DNA of 64,000 nt from Conyzicola nivalis_A (lineage in GTDB: Bacteria > Actinomycetota > Actinomycetes > Actinomycetales > Microbacteriaceae): NCBI RefSeq assembly GCF_040548875.1, contig NZ_JBEPSJ010000001.1:806001-870000 (forward strand). Direction: 5' to 3'. Below are positions 61,496-64,000 of the stretch, one piece after another. Positions within the stretch are counted from its first letter, which is position 1; each line of letters starts with the position of its first letter. A program made the position numbers and the translations under genes. The notes beneath the pieces were generated by a model, which saw only the letters and a list, made by a program, of their open reading frames with translations, did not search any database and had not been told where the DNA came from.

Positions 61496-64000
61496 CGGTA
61501 ACCTCCATGATTCGTGACCACACGACATCGCCGTCGGGGTCGAGCCCCTCGTCGAGCGCCGTCTGGCGTGTTGCGATGACCGCGGCGTAGTCGCGAGGGA
61601 GAACCTTCACGAATCTGCCGACGGTCTCGTCCAGGTTGTCGAGCATCCGCCGCGCGACGGCGGATTCGGTCTCGTCGAAGTGCCGTTGCAGGAGGTCGGT
61701 GAGGATCTCCACGTCGGCGCTTCCGAGCGGCAGCAGGGTGAGCTCGCCGTTGGCGAGCGAGTCGGGGTTGACCCGTTCGCTCCGCAGGTCGTAGATGTAG
61801 GCGGTGCCGCCGGACATGCCGGCGCCGAGGTTGCGCCCCGTGCCGCCGAGGATCACGGCGAGGCCGCCCGTCATGTACTCGAGGGCGTGGTCTCCCACTC
61901 CCTCCACGACGGCGGTCGCGCCGGAGTTGCGCACCAGGAACCTCTCGCCGACGATGCCGCGCAGGAACATCGAGCCCTGCGTTGCTCCGTAGCCGATGAC
62001 GTTTCCGGCGATGACGTTGTCCTCGGCCGCGAAGCTGCTGCGAGCGTCGGGACGCACGATGATCTCGCCGCCGCACAGGCCCTTGCCGACGTAGTCGTTG
62101 CTGTCGCCGACGAGGTTCAGCCGGATGCCGTTCGGCAGGAACGCGCCGAGCGACTGCCCGGCGGTGCCGCTCAGGTTCACCTGGATGGTTCCGGCGGGGA
62201 GGCCGTTCTCGCCGTGGCGCAGCGTCACCGCGTTGCCGAGCATGGTGCCGACGGCGCGCTCGGTGTTCTTGATCGGCAGGTCGATGACGACGGGCGTTCC
62301 GTGCTCGAGTGCATTCTCGCTGCGGCGGATCAGTTCCACGTCGAAATGCTTGTCGAGCTCGTGATCCTGCTGGCGGGAGTTGCTTCGAGGCGCGTCATCC
62401 GCGAAGTCCGGTCCGATCAGAACGGGAGACAGGTCGAGGCCGTCTGCCTTCCAGTGCTGGATGGCGCCGTTGACGTCGAGCATCTCGTGGTGGCCGACCG
62501 CCTCTTCGATCGAGCGGAAGCCGAGCTCCGAGAGGTACTCGCGCACCTCCTGCGCGAGGAACTCGAAGAAGTTCACGACGAACTCGGGCTTGCCGCTGAA
62601 ACGGGCGCGCAGCTCGGGGTTCTGCGTCGCGATGCCGACCGGGCAGGTGTCCAGGTGGCAGACGCGCATCATGACGCAGCCCTCGACGACGAGCGGAGCG
62701 GTCGCGAAACCGAACTCCTCCGCGCCGAGCAGGGCGCCGACGATGACGTCGCGGCCGGTCTTCATCTGGCCGTCGACCTGCACCACGACGCGGTCGCGCA
62801 TGCCGTTGAGCATCAGCGTCTGCTGGGTCTCGGCGAGGCCGAGCTCCCACGGGGTTCCGGCGTGCTTGAGCGAGTTCAGCGGGCTGGCGCCGGTTCCGCC
62901 GTCGTGGCCGGAGACCAGCACGACGTCGGCGAGGGCCTTGGTGACCCCGGCTGCGACCGCGCCGATGCCGCTCTGGCTCACGAGCTTCACGTGCACCCTG
63001 GCGACGGGGTTGGCGCGCTTGACGTCGAAGATGAGCTGCTTGAGGTCTTCGATCGAGTAGATGTCGTGGTGCGGGGGCGGCGAGATAAGGCCGACTCCCG
63101 CGGTGGCGTGACGGGTGCGGGCGATCCACGGGTACACCTTGGTCGGCGGCAGCTGGCCGCCCTCGCCGGGCTTCGCCCCCTGCGCCATCTTCAGCTGGAT
63201 GTCGGTGGAGTGCGTCAGGTACATGCTCGTGACACCGAAGCGTCCCGAGGCGACCTGCTTGATCGCGCTGCGCCGAGTGGGGTCGAGCAGGCGATCGATG
63301 TCTTCGCCGCCCTCGCCGGTGTTGCTCTTCGCGCCGATGGAGTTCATCGCGATGGCGAGCGTCTCGTGAGCCTCGGCGCTGATCGAGCCGTAGCTCATCG
63401 CGCCGGTGGAGAAGCGCTTGACGATCGACGACACGGGCTCGACCTCGTCGATCGGCACGACGGGGCGCTGGCCGGTCTTGAACTCGAAGAGCCCGCGGAT
63501 GGTCATGAGCTTCTGAGCCTGGTCGTCGACGAGCTTGGTGTACTCGCGGAAGATGTCGTAGCGGCGGGCGCGCGTGGCGTGCTGCAGGCGGAAGACGGTG
63601 TCGGGGTTGAAGAGGTGCGGCGGTCCTTCGCGGCGCCACTGGTACTCGCCGCCGGTCGCCAGGCGTTCGTGCGCGCTGATGGCGCCGTCGTCGGGGTATG
63701 CGGCCTCGTGCCGTGAGGCGCTCTCTGCCGCGATGACCTCGATGCCCACGCCGCCGAGCAGGCTCGACGTCCCGGTGAAGTACTGGTCGACGAAGGCCTG
63801 GTCGAGACCGACGGCCTCGAACGCCTGCGCTCCCGCGTAGGAGCTGACGACCGAGATGCCCATCTTCGACATGATCTTCAGCACGCCCTTGCCGAGTGCC
63901 TTGATCAGGTTCTTGACGGCCTTCTCCGGGGTGACGCCGGTGAGCATGCCGTTGCGCACGAGCTCTTCGGCCGTCTCCATGGCGAGGTAGGGGTTGATCG
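61488..64000 (-). CDS. gltB: Glutamate synthase, large subunit, C-terminal part (gene runs off the right edge)
   Basis: About 837 C-terminal residues are inside the window, and the frame is open across the edge (INPYLAMETAEELV), so the gene begins beyond 64000; full GltB is about 1500 residues. FMN-domain motifs include STGAMSYGSISAEAHETLA, GAKSNTGEGGED, VSGHDGGTGASPLNSLKHAGTPWELGL (in part) and the 3Fe-4S Cys set CVMMRVCHLDTCPVGIATQN. The C-terminal beta-helix domain (GNVIGYGATQGSMFLRG, GLAVILGGTGRNLGAGMSGG) is complete. It is coupled to gltD. Confidence 0.95.
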   Translation of the reverse strand, partial: INPYLAMETAEELVRNGMLTGVTPEKAVKNLIKALGKGVLKIMSKMGISVVSSYAGAQAFEAVGLDQAFVDQYFTGTSSLLGGVGIEVIAAESASRHEAAYPDDGAISAHERLATGGEYQWRREGPPHLFNPDTVFRLQHATRARRYDIFREYTKLVDDQAQKLMTIRGLFEFKTGQRPVVPIDEVEPVSSIVKRFSTGAMSYGSISAEAHETLAIAMNSIGAKSNTGEGGEDIDRLLDPTRRSAIKQVASGRFGVTSMYLTHSTDIQLKMAQGAKPGEGGQLPPTKVYPWIARTRHATAGVGLISPPPHHDIYSIEDLKQLIFDVKRANPVARVHVKLVSQSGIGAVAAGVTKALADVVLVSGHDGGTGASPLNSLKHAGTPWELGLAETQQTLMLNGMRDRVVVQVDGQMKTGRDVIVGALLGAEEFGFATAPLVVEGCVMMRVCHLDTCPVGIATQNPELRARFSGKPEFVVNFFEFLAQEVREYLSELGFRSIEEAVGHHEMLDVNGAIQHWKADGLDLSPVLIGPDFADDAPRSNSRQQDHELDKHFDVELIRRSENALEHGTPVVIDLPIKNTERAVGTMLGNAVTLRHGENGLPAGTIQVNLSGTAGQSLGAFLPNGIRLNLVGDSNDYVGKGLCGGEIIVRPDARSSFAAEDNVIAGNVIGYGATQGSMFLRGIVGERFLVRNSGATAVVEGVGDHALEYMTGGLAVILGGTGRNLGAGMSGGTAYIYDLRSERVNPDSLANGELTLLPLGSADVEILTDLLQRHFDETESAVARRMLDNLDETVGRFVKVLPRDYAAVIATRQTALDEGLDPDGDVVWSRIMEVTGG

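Overview
The window is GC-rich chromosomal DNA from an actinobacterium, most likely a member of the Microbacteriaceae (Micrococcales). Family-level markers are whiA, rbpA, opcA, an ANTAR response regulator, a PolA without a recognisable proofreading site, and a suf operon with a small Rieske protein between sufD and sufC. I saw no insertion sequence, prophage, CRISPR array or plasmid-type gene. Coding density is high and no gene-free stretch exceeds about 300 bases. Both edges cut genes: glgA at the left and gltB at the right.

Layout. 1-2547: glycogen genes (glgA partial and glgC, divergent) and serB. 2603-7196: fabG, a small-protein/SURF1 operon, an ABC-F ATPase and bioY. 7282-14433: the most accessory part, with a GH6 glucanase, a response regulator with a very long Pro/Ala linker, a processive-type family 2 glycosyltransferase, a lipoprotein, a membrane protein with a degenerate GGDEF domain and a membrane histidine kinase. 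14485-18621: suf operon (sufB-sufD-Rieske-sufC-sufT, minus strand). 18884-20852: haem A and haem O synthases, which together with SURF1 serve cytochrome oxidase. 21147-29349: a pentose-phosphate operon (tkt-tal-pgi-zwf-opcA-pgl) closed by a strong terminator. 29620-36184: rbpA, secG, tpiA, pgk, gap, sodA, whiA and rapZ. 36255-43231: uvrC, uvrA and uvrB. 43282-46062: coaE, a DUF4126 protein and rpsA. 46213-50766: a secreted zinc metalloprotease with DUF5648 repeats, a DUF885 hydrolase, HPr and a PTS EIIA. 50781-57899: polA, a hotdog thioesterase, a PadR-DUF1048-ABC exporter cassette, an SDR and the ANTAR regulator. 57939 to the end: tRNA-Leu(CAA), a small acidic protein, pyk, gltD and gltB.

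The genes are mostly central carbon metabolism, cofactor assembly and genome maintenance. Carbon flows from glucose-6-phosphate (zwf, opcA, pgl, pgi) through the non-oxidative pentose branch (tkt, tal) to triose phosphates (tpiA, gap, pgk) and pyruvate (pyk), with storage by GlgA/GlgC and nitrogen entry by GltBD. Many junctions overlap by four bases (GTGA or ATGA), so translational coupling is common. At least eleven genes have a TANNNT hexamer 6-7 bases before the start codon and no clear Shine-Dalgarno sequence, which suggests leaderless transcripts. This pattern also moves the likely starts of uvrA and polA. The best candidate for an undescribed system is the 7282-14433 signalling and glycan locus. 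Smaller curiosities are an 84-bp palindrome, a 21-bp dispersed repeat, a palindrome at the predicted rpsA transcription start, and the absence of yvcK between rapZ and whiA.
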